Assembly (NCBI GenBank): GCA_963969395.1
Contig: OZ017801.1
Location: forward strand, 9,491,611-9,555,610
Direction of reading: 5' to 3'
Origin: Pseudoscleropodium purum
Taxonomy: Eukaryota; Streptophyta; Bryopsida; Hypnales; Brachytheciaceae
DNA: 64,000 nucleotides
Below, in pieces: positions 11,501-23,227 of the stretch (position 1 is its first letter; each line of letters opens with the position of its first letter). A model generated the notes under the pieces. That model worked only from the letters and a program-made list of their open reading frames with translations, had not been told where the DNA came from and did no database searches. Both the position numbers and the translations under genes were made by a program.

Positions 11501-14500
11501 TTAAAAGATAGATGTATAAGAGTTCCCCATCTGTAATGCACTTCAGTATTTTAAATTTTCAGTCATAGGTGCATGCCATCATCACTTAGAGGAAATCTTA
11601 ATTGCATACCCGTTTTTTGACAGGCTACCTTGTGGTCAGTTATACTATACTTCATGGCTGGTCTGAGTGTGGACGATGGCGGTTGGCACTTTTGGGTTTA
11701 TTATTTGATTTTGACTTTGTCTACCATCAACGGAGCCTCTTTGGTTCGTTTTATGGCATACTTTGCTCCTGATCGTGATGCTGCAAACGGTGTCATAGGT
11801 ATTTTTACGGCTGTACTTGACACCTTCAATTCAGCTTCAGCGTCTACAAACAGCGATGAAAGATTTAATCTGCGTTCATAAATTTCTTCTTTCTTAGAAT
11901 GTAGCAATCGAGGCACTTCATGTTTGCTGTCATCACAAAGCAGCTCGATTGACATGATAGCAACGAGCTTATCTCTCGATAAATTTTACTACTTCTGTTC
12001 ATCATTTTACTATTGGTCTCTTGTGTTCGCTTGGGAATACTCGCTATCTTAACTTGTCGTATTGTCTGTCATGATGTTTCAGGTATCATCGTAGCAATAT
12101 TCATTCTTTTTGCCGGATTTCTGGTCCCTCGTTTCTCAGTTCCGAAATACTGGCTTTGGGCATATTATATTGACCCTCTACAGTGGGCCATCACGGCCTT
12201 GGTCGTCAACGAATATAACTCGAAAAGCTACAGCCTACCCTGTAGTCAAGTGCCAAACCTCGCAATCCTTCCCCAGTGTATTGGCAGACCAACAAACACA
12301 GTAGGTCATGCCTATTTAGCTCGAGGACAATTCTACACAAGCAACAGTTGGATAGCTGTTGCTGTTGCTGTGTTACTGGGATGGATTGTGCTCTTGAACC
12401 TCGGAGCTTACTACGCTCTGGCTAGAAAGCGACACGTTCCACAAACCCTCTCTCCATACATGGAGGTGATAGCCAAACTGAATTCTGTTTTGTTGGTCTA
12501 CTCGTCAGCTATTTTTGAATAGCGAAACTGGGCCTAGAGAATTCATGACAATTCCTACTTTGATTCACTGGTTCTTTCCTACTCTTAAATCATTTCAATG
12601 GAATCTGCAACTAATATAAATTTAATAAAGCTCTAATGGATGTGCAGATGAAACTCTCATCGAGTAACGAGCAACATGACGTCAAGACCATAGACGAAGA
12701 GTGGGGACAAGCCGAGTCCAAGCTTTCCCTCGCGTCAATTCCTATCACACTATCCTGGCATGAGCTAAACTACGACATCATGATTCCTGCTATTGGTCAG
12801 ACGCGATCTGTCCTCAACTATGTTTCCGGTTGGGGAAAGCCCGGAGAGATGGTTGGATTTCTAGGAGGATCTGGGTCTGGAAAATCAACGTTACTGAACT
12901 GCCTGGCAGGTACGTTGGAAATGTTAGAGGGTCAAGCAACTCATTTGCATTTTTTTCCTACGTTACCGTACCTGGTCATTCAAACTTTGTCATTGAGCTC
13001 CTGTAAATTCGAACGGCGGCTTACTGTTAGTGAATCTATCGAAGGATCAAAATATAGGAAGATGTACGACCAGACTGGTTGGGGACACTCCTTGGTGGTT
13101 ACTTGGTAGTAGTTTGGTTTCCAACATATGTGAGGATTATTTTGCAACAGCGATTGGATGATTGAGCTTTCTGCAAATGTTTTCTTTCGAAGGTCGAATG
13201 ATCCTCAGTAAACCTTCAGGGGATACTAATCGTAGTACGAGCGTTGAATCTACTTGTTGTAGTCTGTTACGACAGAAGGTTTAAACATGAAAGTCACTTT
13301 GTCTGCATGCACGATACTACTTCAGAGTTTAAAATTTTCTTCGTCCTCGTGTAGGAGCATAGGCCATTTTCACATAAGCTTCTTCTGTGAGTTCAATGGT
13401 ATTTGTACCATCCCCAGAAAATATCTGGAGTTTTTTTATTGTGTAGTTAGGGAATCTAAGCATGCATGTCCATTGCCTTGCTATCCTTTGTTTGGTCGTT
13501 ATTTCTTTTTCTACATTGTTAGTGATGTGTGGTTCAGGGCGGAAGGTATCTCTCGCACGAGTCGGAGGCCAAATACTGGTGAATGGGTATCCTAGAGTTC
13601 GTGACACATTTACTCATGTGGAGGGCTATGTGGAAGATATCATGGCTTTGGCTCCATATTTGACTGTTCGAGAACAGATAGAATACAGTGCCACCATGCG
13701 ATTGAGCAAGAAAGTTAAAGTTAAAGAACGTAAACGTTTTGCTGAGGAGGTAATTGTTTTCTTCAACTGAGACTTTACTTCAAGTCAAGTTGTATCGATC
13801 CCTTCAAGGCCGTTTCTGAATACTGTATGCATCGACAAGTATGAAACTGTAGTAATGAATTAGGAGTGAGGAATTGTCTAGGGCTTGTCGATGGTGAGGT
13901 ACCTAAGTTATTTTATAAGTTCAACAAGTTTATGCGCTTGCGATAAACTGACTACGGTAAACGGGACATCAGTTGACACAAACGCATCTTTAGACGTCCT
14001 TAACCATATCTTTTATAGCTCAATGGGTTCCATGGGTTGATAAGGGTAGTATATAATATGCAGGAAGGGGTTTTCTAGAGCCGTTTTCAGTACAAGTAAC
14101 TAATTCATGGTTATGGAATATTCTGAGTGCAGGTGATGAATCTCATGAAAATCAACCACATCTCCAATATGATACTGACGTCATCGGGAAGCGAGGAGGT
14201 ATCCAAAGAGCAGGCTGTGCGGGTTACTATTGCCACGGAACTTGCTGGCAACCCAAGCGTTCTGTTTCTAGATGAACCCACTAAAGGACTTGACAGTCAC
14301 GCTTCGCGTCATATCATGGAATGCCTGAAGGTAGGTCTCTCCATGAACTTGTGTTATTCATAGATTGATATTACGATAAAATTTCATTCTAAATTATGTA
14401 TTAAAAATTGAAATTCCAAATATCTGGTATTTTCTCAAATGGCCTCTAAGGATTGTTGTTAAGGAATCTTTTTTTGGTTATCCTTATATAGGTGACCTCA

Positions 14501-16622
14501 CTTTAGATTGCAGTTCCGCCTAGAATACCAGTGAAGCTCTAGGCTTAATCATTTTAGTGGTTGTAATGTAGTCTCTAAATTATTAGTAATCGGTATATTT
14601 TCTGGTTCTTTACTACTGGAATATATTGACTATTATTACACTGCTTAATCTGAGGATGAAATATAAATATTGTGACAATGTTGGGTAGATTTGAAATTTG
14701 AATTTATTGACGCAGGCCTCTTCATTGGGTAATGTCATGCCTGATGGGATTTACAAGCATTTGAATAGTTTTAGAGATGGCACTCTCATTTCGAAGTTAT
14801 TATCTGCCCTGCACAGTGTCCTTGTTTTGGTGTCTTGTGAACAAGTACTTTTTGCTGTCCATTAGTATCATACTTCAGTAGATTTAAAGCTGTTACTGAT
14901 TTTGCAAACTCTGTGGGTACATTCTTGCAGGCAATTGCGGATACCGGGAAGCTTGTATTAGCATGCATGCTGCACCCGAGCCCTGGTTCAGGCTTCAGTA
15001 ACATTCAACTTCTGAAAAGAGGTGGCGAAACCATATATTTCGGTCCACCGGGACCCAATGGAGAGCTTCTTATCGTAAATTCTTCCCCAAAGCCTCATTA
15101 CTGACTACTGTTTCAAGTCATTGGTTATGGACTATTTGAGTCTATTGTCAAAGTCATTCTAACTTGTACTTGATTTTGCGCAGAATTATTTTGAAGCAAT
15201 TCCTGGCACACCACGATGCGCTCCAAACAGAAGCCCAATTACTTACACTCTTGACTTGATTGGAGATGGTGCTGCGGACGGCAAAGCGAACAGAGACTAT
15301 GCCTTTGAATATCGAGTCAGTGAGCTGGCCCTTCGTAATCATATTGAGCTGCAAAAGCTTCGCCGATCCAAAGGACACAACGGGCCTGAATTGCTGGAAT
15401 CTGGTTACCGTGCCCCTCTTTCAACTCATGCCTGGGAAGTCGTGTTGAAAATGCAGAGAATTTACTGGCGCAACACGAGCTACAACTTTGGGAGAATGAC
15501 AAGCTCCCTTGGATTGGCACTCATTTTGGGCTCTATATATTTTAACATCGATGCTCATACGACCGTTAACATGAATGTTAAGAGTCAAAGTCTCTTCATA
15601 CTGTGTGTACTATTGGCTATCAGCAATGCGCAGAATGTTATTCCTCAAATCTTGAGGATGGGAGTTGCGATTGAGAGAGAACAATTGACACATCAATATC
15701 ATGTTGTTGTGCAGAACTTGGCGTGGACTTTTGGGGAGGTAATGTGCATTTCATGATACCAGGCGAGATCACAGCTGTTTAGAGTAGCAGTACTTTACAT
15801 CAAAATAACTTCTTCATTGATTGAAAATTGAAACTTGTATTTACTATTTCTCTAGATGCTGCAGGATATCATGAAGAATACACATGATCTCTCTAAACAT
15901 TGTGCATTTGACTGATGTTTTTCAATGATGAACTTTGATAGGTACCATATTTGGCGGTGTCGACTATGATCTTCTGTTTTGTGTTTTGTCTCATGGCGCA
16001 AATTGCAGTACACTCAGCTGCTCAGTTCTTCAAATTTTACTTCATACTCTTCGAGTTCAGCCTGGCCATTACTTTTCTGGGCATATTCATTGTAATTATT
16101 AGTCCTGTTCCGCAGGTATGTATATGTCCTTTCTCCTTGAATTTCAATTTGAATGAATCATCTAGTTCATATTTTTTAAGTCATGAGTTTAATTTTGTGC
16201 AGGTAGCTGCTGTTCTCGTTCCCATCATCATTGGTTTTTGGACATCGACGGGAGGCTCCGTGATTCCAAAACGCATGCTTCTGAAGGTTGTGATCTGGAT
16301 ATTCTGGACAAACCCAATCCAGTGGGTACTGAATTCTCTGACTTCCATCGCTTTCTTCTGCGACACCAACAAGCCAACGTGCTTGGATTCAGGTCGTAAT
16401 TTGGCTTGTCTCAATGACCCAACTGCTTGTCCACAATGTGATTGTAAGCGCCTAGACGACACACGCAATTTTCTTTGGACCACTATCAAGTACAACCGAA
16501 GCCTGGATAACGGTCGCGTCCCTATTGATATGCTCGTCCTGGCACTGTACTGTCTTTTCTTTCGAGTGGCAACGGCTTTGGCAGTATCCTTCTTCAAACG
16601 GAAGCGTCTGGCCAACAAATAA
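5573..16622 (+). CDS. Full-size ABCG/PDR-type ABC transporter with an internal PDZ domain
   Basis: The predicted product is a membrane ATPase exporter of 1751 residues. Coding exons: 5573-6125, 6712-7151, 7270-7344, 7487-7583, 8021-8482, 8660-8858, 8975-9173, 9716-10033, 10300-10434, 10900-11154, 11624-11798, 12083-12465, 12648-12909, 13538-13749, 14133-14330, 14931-15074, 15184-15738, 15942-16115, 16203-16622. Phases agree at every junction and the total is divisible by three. Order: Ser/Arg-rich N-terminus (about 1-330); NBD1 with Walker A GPAGSGKS (389-396), signature-like LTESERHR (512-519) and Walker B ending FDK (536-537) where DE is usual; PDZ domain (676-781); TMD1 (about 830-1095); NBD2 with Walker A GGSGSGKST (1170-1178), signature VSKEQ (1278-1282), LDEPT (1302-1303 are DE) and H-loop His1336; TMD2 (about 1430-1750). 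NBD-TMD-NBD-TMD order and length fit PDR proteins. ATG 5573 is the first in-frame ATG after a stop. The exon 7 end (9158 or 9173) and exon 8 end (10033, weak donor) are the least certain borders. The substrate cannot be predicted. Confidence 0.9.
9716..10033 (+). other. Exon encoding the PDZ domain inside the ABC transporter
   Basis: A single phase-0 exon translates to a PDZ-like fold. It holds GRKPLGLGFTE with the GLGF carboxylate-binding loop at residues 681-684, then STLVAGVIEKGGSLAEV, ISPGDEVVAVGGS, a helix-like AIDAVADP and the strand VRLQLERP. PDZ domains bind C-terminal tails or internal peptides of partner proteins. Both ends are phase 0, which is compatible with capture of a whole domain exon. 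The frame runs open to 10159, but the downstream part looks intronic, so I place the donor at 10034, just after the codons for DPVE. Confidence 0.8.
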
Positions 16623-17324
16623 GTCCCTTGGGCGTACATCCGTCATCGCAGTTATCTTTGGGAGGATGACTTAACTCTAAATCACCATTGACATCAGTAC
16701 GGTAGAGTATAGAATAGGTACCTCTCCTTGAGACTACATCAGGATCAGAGTAAATCGGGATTGTTAAGTTAAATCTTGGAGATCTGCTGACTGTGAAAGT
16801 TCATGGAGGACTAGGGTTGTGACTCTCAATCCTCGTCTTTTCCAACTGCAGTGCGCCAAATGACGATGAAAGCAACAGGGGAGAGGGTTTTATAGTTAGC
16901 CTGAAGCTAGTTTGCTCAGCAGAATTGTAATCTTTGTTGGATGTATCATGTAGATGTAAAATATGTTAGTATTCAGAGCGTTTGAAGACCACAAAAGTCT
17001 AGATACTGAAGGTGATACACGGTATTGTATAGTAGCCTGTATGCTAAGATTGAAGCCCTTCTCATTTCTTGAAGACTCGGGGGTCGTTATTTCTTATTTC
17101 TTTATTGAGACAGTGTCTAGAAGTGCGTCCCCAGTTGGTGGAAGTGCTGCACAACTCCCCATCGTTAACCGTACAATACTGCGATGTTTTGAGGCTCAAA
17201 ACTGCTTCAAAATACTCATACCCAAAGTAAAGCTAGAATCTTCATCTATATCTATATTTATTGGCTCTAGAATCAAGGAGAGGAGTCTTTGCATTGGCAA
17301 AAGCTATTGTGAAGAAGTTTGAGT
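16623..17324 (+). other. 3' UTR and downstream flank of the ABC transporter gene
   Basis: Non-coding DNA of gene-like composition continues for several hundred bases after the TAA at 16620-16622. Possible polyadenylation context lies near 16920-16970 ('gtaatctttgttggatgta', 'gatgtaaaatatgtta'). There is no second gene. The stretch ends at the inverted-repeat element beginning at 17325. Confidence 0.4.
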
Positions 17325-17715
17325 AAGGTGGAAGCACCAATAACCAATCAAATAAGCAATTTGGGAGCAGATTTTGTGTAGTATGAGTTGGTGTATATTT
17401 TTCCCATATAGGACGATAGGAAATATGAGGATTGCTAAATTTTCAGATTTTTATTCAGAAAATTGAAATTACAATGCATTTCGGGAGCCAAAAGAACTTC
17501 TAACCCATAAGCAATGTCTAGAGTCTTCCAATTCTGATCATACAAGATAGTACTCTCTTGCTCATTACTTTCGCTGATGTGGCATGGCCTTACGAGTTTC
17601 CACCTTGGAAAGGATAAAAAAATCAAATTTCAAGCTTGAGAACTGGCTAAGGTTGGAAATACCTCACCCTATTTGTTGGATATTGGGCGTGGTTGGTAAT
17701 CGGTGCCTCCACCTT
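17325..17715. mobile_element. Small inverted-repeat element (MITE-like), copy A
   Basis: The ends read AAGGTGGAAGCACCAATAA at the left (17325 onward) and, as reverse complement, AAGGTGGAGGCACCGATTA at the right, with about three mismatches. The flanking bases allow a TA target duplication, but this is not decisive. The interior is homologous to the element at 1977-2368, so the two copies bracket the ABC transporter gene in the same orientation. There is no coding capacity. Confidence 0.65.
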
Positions 17716-18420
17716 AGTTATCTTATTCAAAAAGTGTGTCAATATTATGTACAAGGATAGAGCCAATTACAGTGTAGTTGCTTGTTTCTTAATGAATTCA
17801 CTTATAGGACCTTTTAGTTAATTTATTCAAGTGCATGCTCTTCAAATTTTAGAGTGAAAATCCAAACCCATTGCAATGTGCCTAAACTCCAAAATTTAAA
17901 GTAGTTTTTTCTAGCTTTTCCTAAAAGTGAAGTTATTTTTCAACATTTTTAGGAAGAAAATATCTTTGTCCATAACTTGTGCAATTTAGCTAGTATGTTG
18001 AAAAATGGGTTGAAAATATATGTAAATCATTTAAGAAAAAAACTTCATATTCATCTAGTACCTTCTTTATAAAAAGAAAATTGCTAATAACATTTACAAG
18101 AAATTGAGAATTATCAATCCCATTGGTGTAAATATTCTAGTGAATAATAAATATTCTTTTTGTTTTGTTTTTCTTTGGATATTTTCAATATTGAGTTCTA
18201 GAAACATCTTTATAGTTCTTTGTACCTTCATTGCCCCCCAAATAAAACTCTTCATATTTTCACCTCATTATTTGGAATTAAATGGTTCTAATGTATTTAA
18301 ATTTGAATAAGTATCAATCTATACAATCAATTTAAATTAATTAATATTTTCTTAGAATATATTTTTAGATACCTTATTTGAAATTGAATTAAAAATTATA
18401 ACTTTTGCAATATTTTTTGG
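17716..18420. other. AT-rich intergenic DNA, no gene seen
   Basis: Very AT-rich sequence with no long open frame. The one 68-codon frame is hydrophobic and low-complexity, and it looks fortuitous. Confidence 0.5.
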
Positions 18421-18615
18421 AACAATGGTGTTAAAACATGAGTAGAGAGATGTGAGCCTATAAGCCTTGAACCTAGCTATAGGTATTCATGTACCTACAT
18501 TCATTTGAAGGTGTTTATAACATATGTACCTATAATATAGATACAATATAACATGAAAAGAGTTTATAACATAGGTACCTATAATATAGACACCTATGTT
18601 CACATGCTAGCACTT
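18421..18615 (+). repeat. Dispersed AT-rich repeat, copy 2 of 3
   Basis: It begins after 'ttggaacaatggtg' and carries 'ccttgaacctagctatagg', 'catttgaaggtgtttataa', several 'ataacataggtacctataa' units and the closing 'cacatgctagcacttcc'. This order matches the copies at the left edge and at about 50.2 kb. The internal tandem part is the shortest of the three. Confidence 0.65.
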
Positions 18616-20065
18616 CCCTTTATTAGAAATGACATGGAGCAAAGCTTCACATGTAGCTTAGAATGACAATCATCCATTCTAAAAATCTTATATAAAAATT
18701 TCAAATTTTGAAGTCAATAGAGCCTAAATTCTCAAAAAATCCAAAGTAGGTTCTTTAGTCCACTAGGGGTTAAGTAGTTGTTAATAGATCTCTTGGTGAT
18801 AATCCTTCTTTTGATTCCACAAAATTATAATAGATAGAAAATATTAGTTGTGAGGTATGTGTTTGTTTGTTGTGTTATGTAAATTGATTTCACAAATCAC
18901 ATTGAGTTGGAGGGTGATTTTGAATTTTAAGTAGATATTTATCGAAATGGTCAAATTTTTTTTACTTGATTTGGACCTTTTAAACAAAAGGTAAACTTGC
19001 TAGACGGAGAAAAGTAATGAATACCATATCAAAAATTCACTTCAATCATAACAACACAAAGGAAGTAGTATACATAGGAGTTAGTTATCCTAGATCTTTT
19101 TGACAATTTAACACATTTGGACACATTTAGTCCAAATCATGTGCACTCTTATTTTAGGCTACACTTTAAAGGATGTGATTCCATAATCACTTGATATAAT
19201 TCAGCAAAAATTGTTTGAAATTTTGGAAAAAAATGTGTTAATTAGCAAATGCTCTTTAATAGAAGAGAAAGGAGAAGTGAAACAGAAGTAAAAAATGTTA
19301 GTACCCAAATGTAGAGATATTAACTTTTGAAGTCCATGTAAGTGAGACACTAATAATTGATAAGGAGGTCACCTGCACAACACATGAACTCCCAAGCTCC
19401 AAAACATCTCCCAACAACTTCTTCTACTATTACTTTATCATATACATATTTTTTTTCATGTTTATTAAGGATTGATGTTAACTCCTAAAAGATTGATTCC
19501 ATTGCCAAATGATCAAACTTTGTTATTGGGTCCAATAACTCATTGAATTGTTGGATTTTTTCAATATTTTGAAATAAAATAGAAAGACAACTTAATAGGC
19601 TTCATTTTTAAAGCTTCAATCAAAAACAAAAATAAATACATTTAAGTTACAACCAAACCACATGCACTTTTTGGATGCGAGAACCTCTTGAAGTTTAGGC
19701 AAAGTTGATAATGGGTGATCATAACTTATTTCATTTCTACAAGTACAGTTTGTAGAATTAGGCACTACCATGGCATACCCATGCATAACTGTGCATACTC
19801 CAGTTACATGAAGAATAACTCTCAAGGTCAATATGAAGAGTGCATTTGTTCCAGACCCCACATCAAAGTCTACAATCATTTCTAGTCCGTGGACGAGGTA
19901 TATGAAGGCGATTCGTCGTCATAGTCTCCTGTACTTATCGCAGAAATTCCAGTTTAAGGTTCAAAGGACTGACAGGAAATGCACAGGAGATCGCATAACC
20001 CCTTTCACTGCGGTCTAATAACTATGCGTGAGCGTTGGAGAAAATTGGTGACCTCAGGTGCTCCT
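18616..20065. other. Intergenic DNA between repeat copy 2 and the deubiquitinase gene
   Basis: AT-rich and without a convincing frame. The last few hundred bases (about 19.6-20.06 kb) are less AT-rich and lie just past the stop codon of the minus-strand OTU gene, so part is probably its 3' UTR. Confidence 0.45.
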
Positions 20066-21961
20066 TCAGCGAAGAGGAATGGGAACCACTGAATTGTAGT
20101 GTTCTCCTAATCCAAATGCATGTCTATGAAATGATATTCTAATTGATAGATTTTCATTTACGTACTCCTTACCCATCTCTACATCAGGTCCACTAGCTGA
20201 ATACACTACAATGTGTTTCCTTAAAGCTTGCGCCAAAGCCCCCAGCTCCAGCTGGCCGCCCCATGATGCCGTTGCCTCCACCTCCCTAAAGTTCATAGAA
20301 AGGGATAGTTAGAGGAAAGAAACTGAGCCAAGGAATGGTATCGCAGTGTATTCATCCTCTACAGAACTTCTAGCATGAAACGAAACGGAATGAAAAGATG
20401 GTGCTGGTGCTGGTGGTGAGAGTTTAATGCCTCTTACCTGCAATAAGTTTCAAACTTAGCCTGCGGATCCTTGCCCTCAATCTCCCTTTCCAGGTCTCCA
20501 CCTATGAAAGGTAGAAAATCGTCGACATGACTTCGCATGTATGAAGCTGCCAGTTCCCGGAGTTGCTGATAGGACAACAGTGGACAGGTATGTGAATACA
20601 GAGCAAGTTGATCCTCGACTGCACGGTACAGACAGTGACCATCAGGCTTAATCTCCTTAAAACCAAAGCCAAGCGGAGCAAGCTTCTTATTCAGTTGTTG
20701 GTCCTCTACAACCCTCAGATCAACCAGATTGGTTTTCTCCTCTAGAATCCTCTGCTCCCGCTGAGCTGCTTGCTGAGCACGTTTCTCTCGAAACTTCTGA
20801 CCTTTGGAGGGCCGCGCTTGCTCTGTGGATCCACTTGTGGTCACACCTGCAATAGCCTTCACCAGAGTGTCTATACTGGCAACCTCCTCCTTTTGGTCAC
20901 CTTGAAAACCCAAGGAAGCAAGTTCCTTCGCTTGGCGAGCCTTCATCACCGCGTCCAACTTCGCAATCTGTACCCATGCCCAACAACAGAGAATTGAAGC
21001 CTTCATCAACAGAATCTGAAAAGGGACACAAATGTGATCTAGCTCATAGCGTCTGAAACCTATCCAAATGTCAGATCCAGGAAACACCATTGCCAACCAT
21101 ACTTGGAAACTTTAAATTCTCATAATCCATATCAATACCCACTAAAGAGCACGTTGTTATTACTGTACTGCAATACATATACAGGGTGACAATTCTACCC
21201 ACATCTACAACCACAAGATTAGCACAAACAGGTACCTATACTGCAACCGTAATTTCCTAGTACATAACACTTAAAGGTCTGCCTGCACCTCGAGCGGTGA
21301 GCTGAGAGGAATAAGAGCCAGTGTACTTCCAACCAACCCCTCCCAATCTAGTACTTCTGTTTATTAGCACCGATATAGCTCCAGAGATTGAAATAGAAAG
21401 AAATGCACTTCAGAGTCAGGAGCAATTCGATGCAACCTCGAATGCATTCAGAGTCGAGAGCATAATGTGACTGTGACCTTGAGTCGTTCTCATAATCATG
21501 CTTACATCACATACTCACGCCACGACTCACCTCATCCTCGGCAGACTTCTTCTTTGCCTTCTGCTCTGCTTTGCTACCTTTAGCAGCTGCCTTCTTCAGC
21601 GCTATCTCCTTGCCTTGCAACTCCTTGATCTCCTTCCTACCAAAATGTCAACATCAACCCCGATTAAAGAAATTCCACCACCACATCAGCATAGCTGCCG
21701 CGAAGAACCAAAAACCCAAATCCTACACCAAACACTAATCACTGAACCTCGGATTGAATACTTGATATCCTCCGCATCACATTATCGATGCATTCATCAT
21801 TAAAGTTCCAGCAATCAGAGGACAACCATGGCAACAAAATACGCCAGAAACACGTACTGATGGCGAGAGAGCATGTCGGAGCGCGTTTCCTTGGGTTTGA
21901 CATTCGCTTTGGCATCCTCGCCACTGGAGTGCTCCGGCTCGGCATTGGACGCAGTATCCAT
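20066..21961 (-). CDS. OTU-domain deubiquitinating cysteine protease, OTUD6-like
   Basis: The product removes ubiquitin from substrates by a cysteine protease mechanism. Four coding exons on the minus strand were rebuilt: 21961-21858, 21636-21531, 20967-20438 and 20285-20066, giving 319 residues with consistent phases. The ATG at 21961 precedes a polar start ([17 protein letters not shown]). A Lys/Ala/Glu-rich helical region typical of OTUD6 proteins follows (about 32-160, for example [19 protein letters not shown]). The OTU domain covers about 170-319. The active-site block [11 protein letters not shown] gives Asp179 and Cys182; the C-terminal block GEHYNSVVP gives His309; [13 protein letters not shown] (about 253-265) is the usual third conserved stretch. 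All catalytic residues are present. The length matches OTUD6 relatives. It is the only minus-strand gene near the ABC transporter, and the two converge tail to tail. Confidence 0.93.
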
Positions 21962-22870
21962 CGCTTATTAAATTGCAGAGCGCTCACAAAGAATTCGGAC
22001 GTAATAAACAGAATCGGAAACTTTAAACACAAAATTCAAAAATTAGGGCTATTTGAAGCTTGAATTTGCCCTAATTTTTGGCCCGCCTGACCTACAAAAC
22101 CCGGGAATTTTGAACATAAAATTCAAAAGTTAGGGCGAATTGACAGCTAGAGTATCCCCCTACTCCAAAGTGCGTGGCCAGCTTCCCCTACCGCCACGGA
22201 CCCACCTCACTTACCATCTCATTGCTTCTCAAGTATAATGAGGACACGAACCAAAACCAGACTTTCAGGCAAGACCAGCACAACGATGAAGAAATTAGGT
22301 CATGTCCGTCGGTTAAATCTCCTTCAATCAAACATAAAATAAAGGCAATATAAAGTCCAACAAACCAAGAAGAGTCGAAACAAATCCCTCACCTTAATGC
22401 AAATACCCGCCAAAAATTTAACAGAGCACACCAAATCCCGTATCTCCGACAACTGAAAGCAATGAAAAACTACCACAACCACGGGCACCACGCCAGACGC
22501 CGCTGGCGAACCGAGCAAAGCCACAGAAGCGACAGTCTGAAGTGGGAAAAGCAAAGGAAGCGTCGAACAGGCAGTCGCTACACGAAGTCCTCAGGGTACA
22601 ACACTTAAAAATTCTTCAAATTAAGAACTCCAGTGATCTCCGTAAGCTCCAGAAGCTGCTGCTACCAAAATGCGATCGGAACTGCGGTAACCCACAGCAA
22701 TGAGATGGATTGAAAAAGGGACACAGTCGTCGTGGTTGCGAAACCCTAAAAGTGAGGGAAAGGGGAGAACGAAAGGACGAAAAGAAGACTAGGAGAAAGA
22801 AGAGCAGCGGGCAGGCCAGGTTCAAAATTTGAAGGAAGCGCCTGCCCTACCCGCCGTTTAGAGTATCTTC
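21962..22870 (-). promoter_or_regulatory. 5' UTR and promoter region of the OTU gene
   Basis: Read on the minus strand, 22.6-22.86 kb is CT-rich with 'cacttttagggtttcgcaac', a composition typical of plant leaders, and it may hold a 5' UTR exon. Near the start codon, 'caaaaattagggc' (about 22037-22049) and its complement 'gccctaatttttg' (22068-22080) form a short hairpin, with a further 'aaaagttagggc' near 22125. Several short frames here are not convincing proteins. Confidence 0.4.
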
Positions 22871-23115
22871 AACGGAACACTCTAAATAACTCACTAAATT
22901 TATTACCATCTTTTGCTTGGATTAAAATTAGAACTTGTGAATATTATCGATAGAAGTGCTAAATATATTACTATCTTTTACTTGGTGTAAAATTAGAAGT
23001 TGCAATTATTATCAACAGAAAAAACTCTTCAAATAGAAACAACATAATTTGGATTTGGAAGTTGAACATTGAAATAGAGCCCATTGAAAGCAAGCTAGAA
23101 GACAATAAATTTAAT

Positions 23116-23227
23116 GTGCCATGATAAATCATGCTTAAGAATGCATAGAAATGGCATGACAAATTTCCCCAAACTAATTGTGCCATTTTCATCTATTTTC
23201 TTTCTTAAGCATGATTTATTGTGGCAC
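23116..23227. repeat. Foldback repeat with 24-bp arms
   Basis: The left arm at 23116-23139 (gtgccatgataaatcatgct plus taag) pairs with the right arm at 23204-23227 with two mismatches, across a 64-bp loop. Inside the loop a second pair (aatggca and tgccatt) can extend the fold. The right arm abuts 'ttaactcctaaagttccttg', which resembles an end of the TTAA-bordered element family described elsewhere in this window. Confidence 0.6.

Noticed and set aside
16181..16639. 152-codon minus-strand frame opposite the last transporter exon
   Set aside because: It is antisense to a well-supported membrane-domain exon and has no family features.
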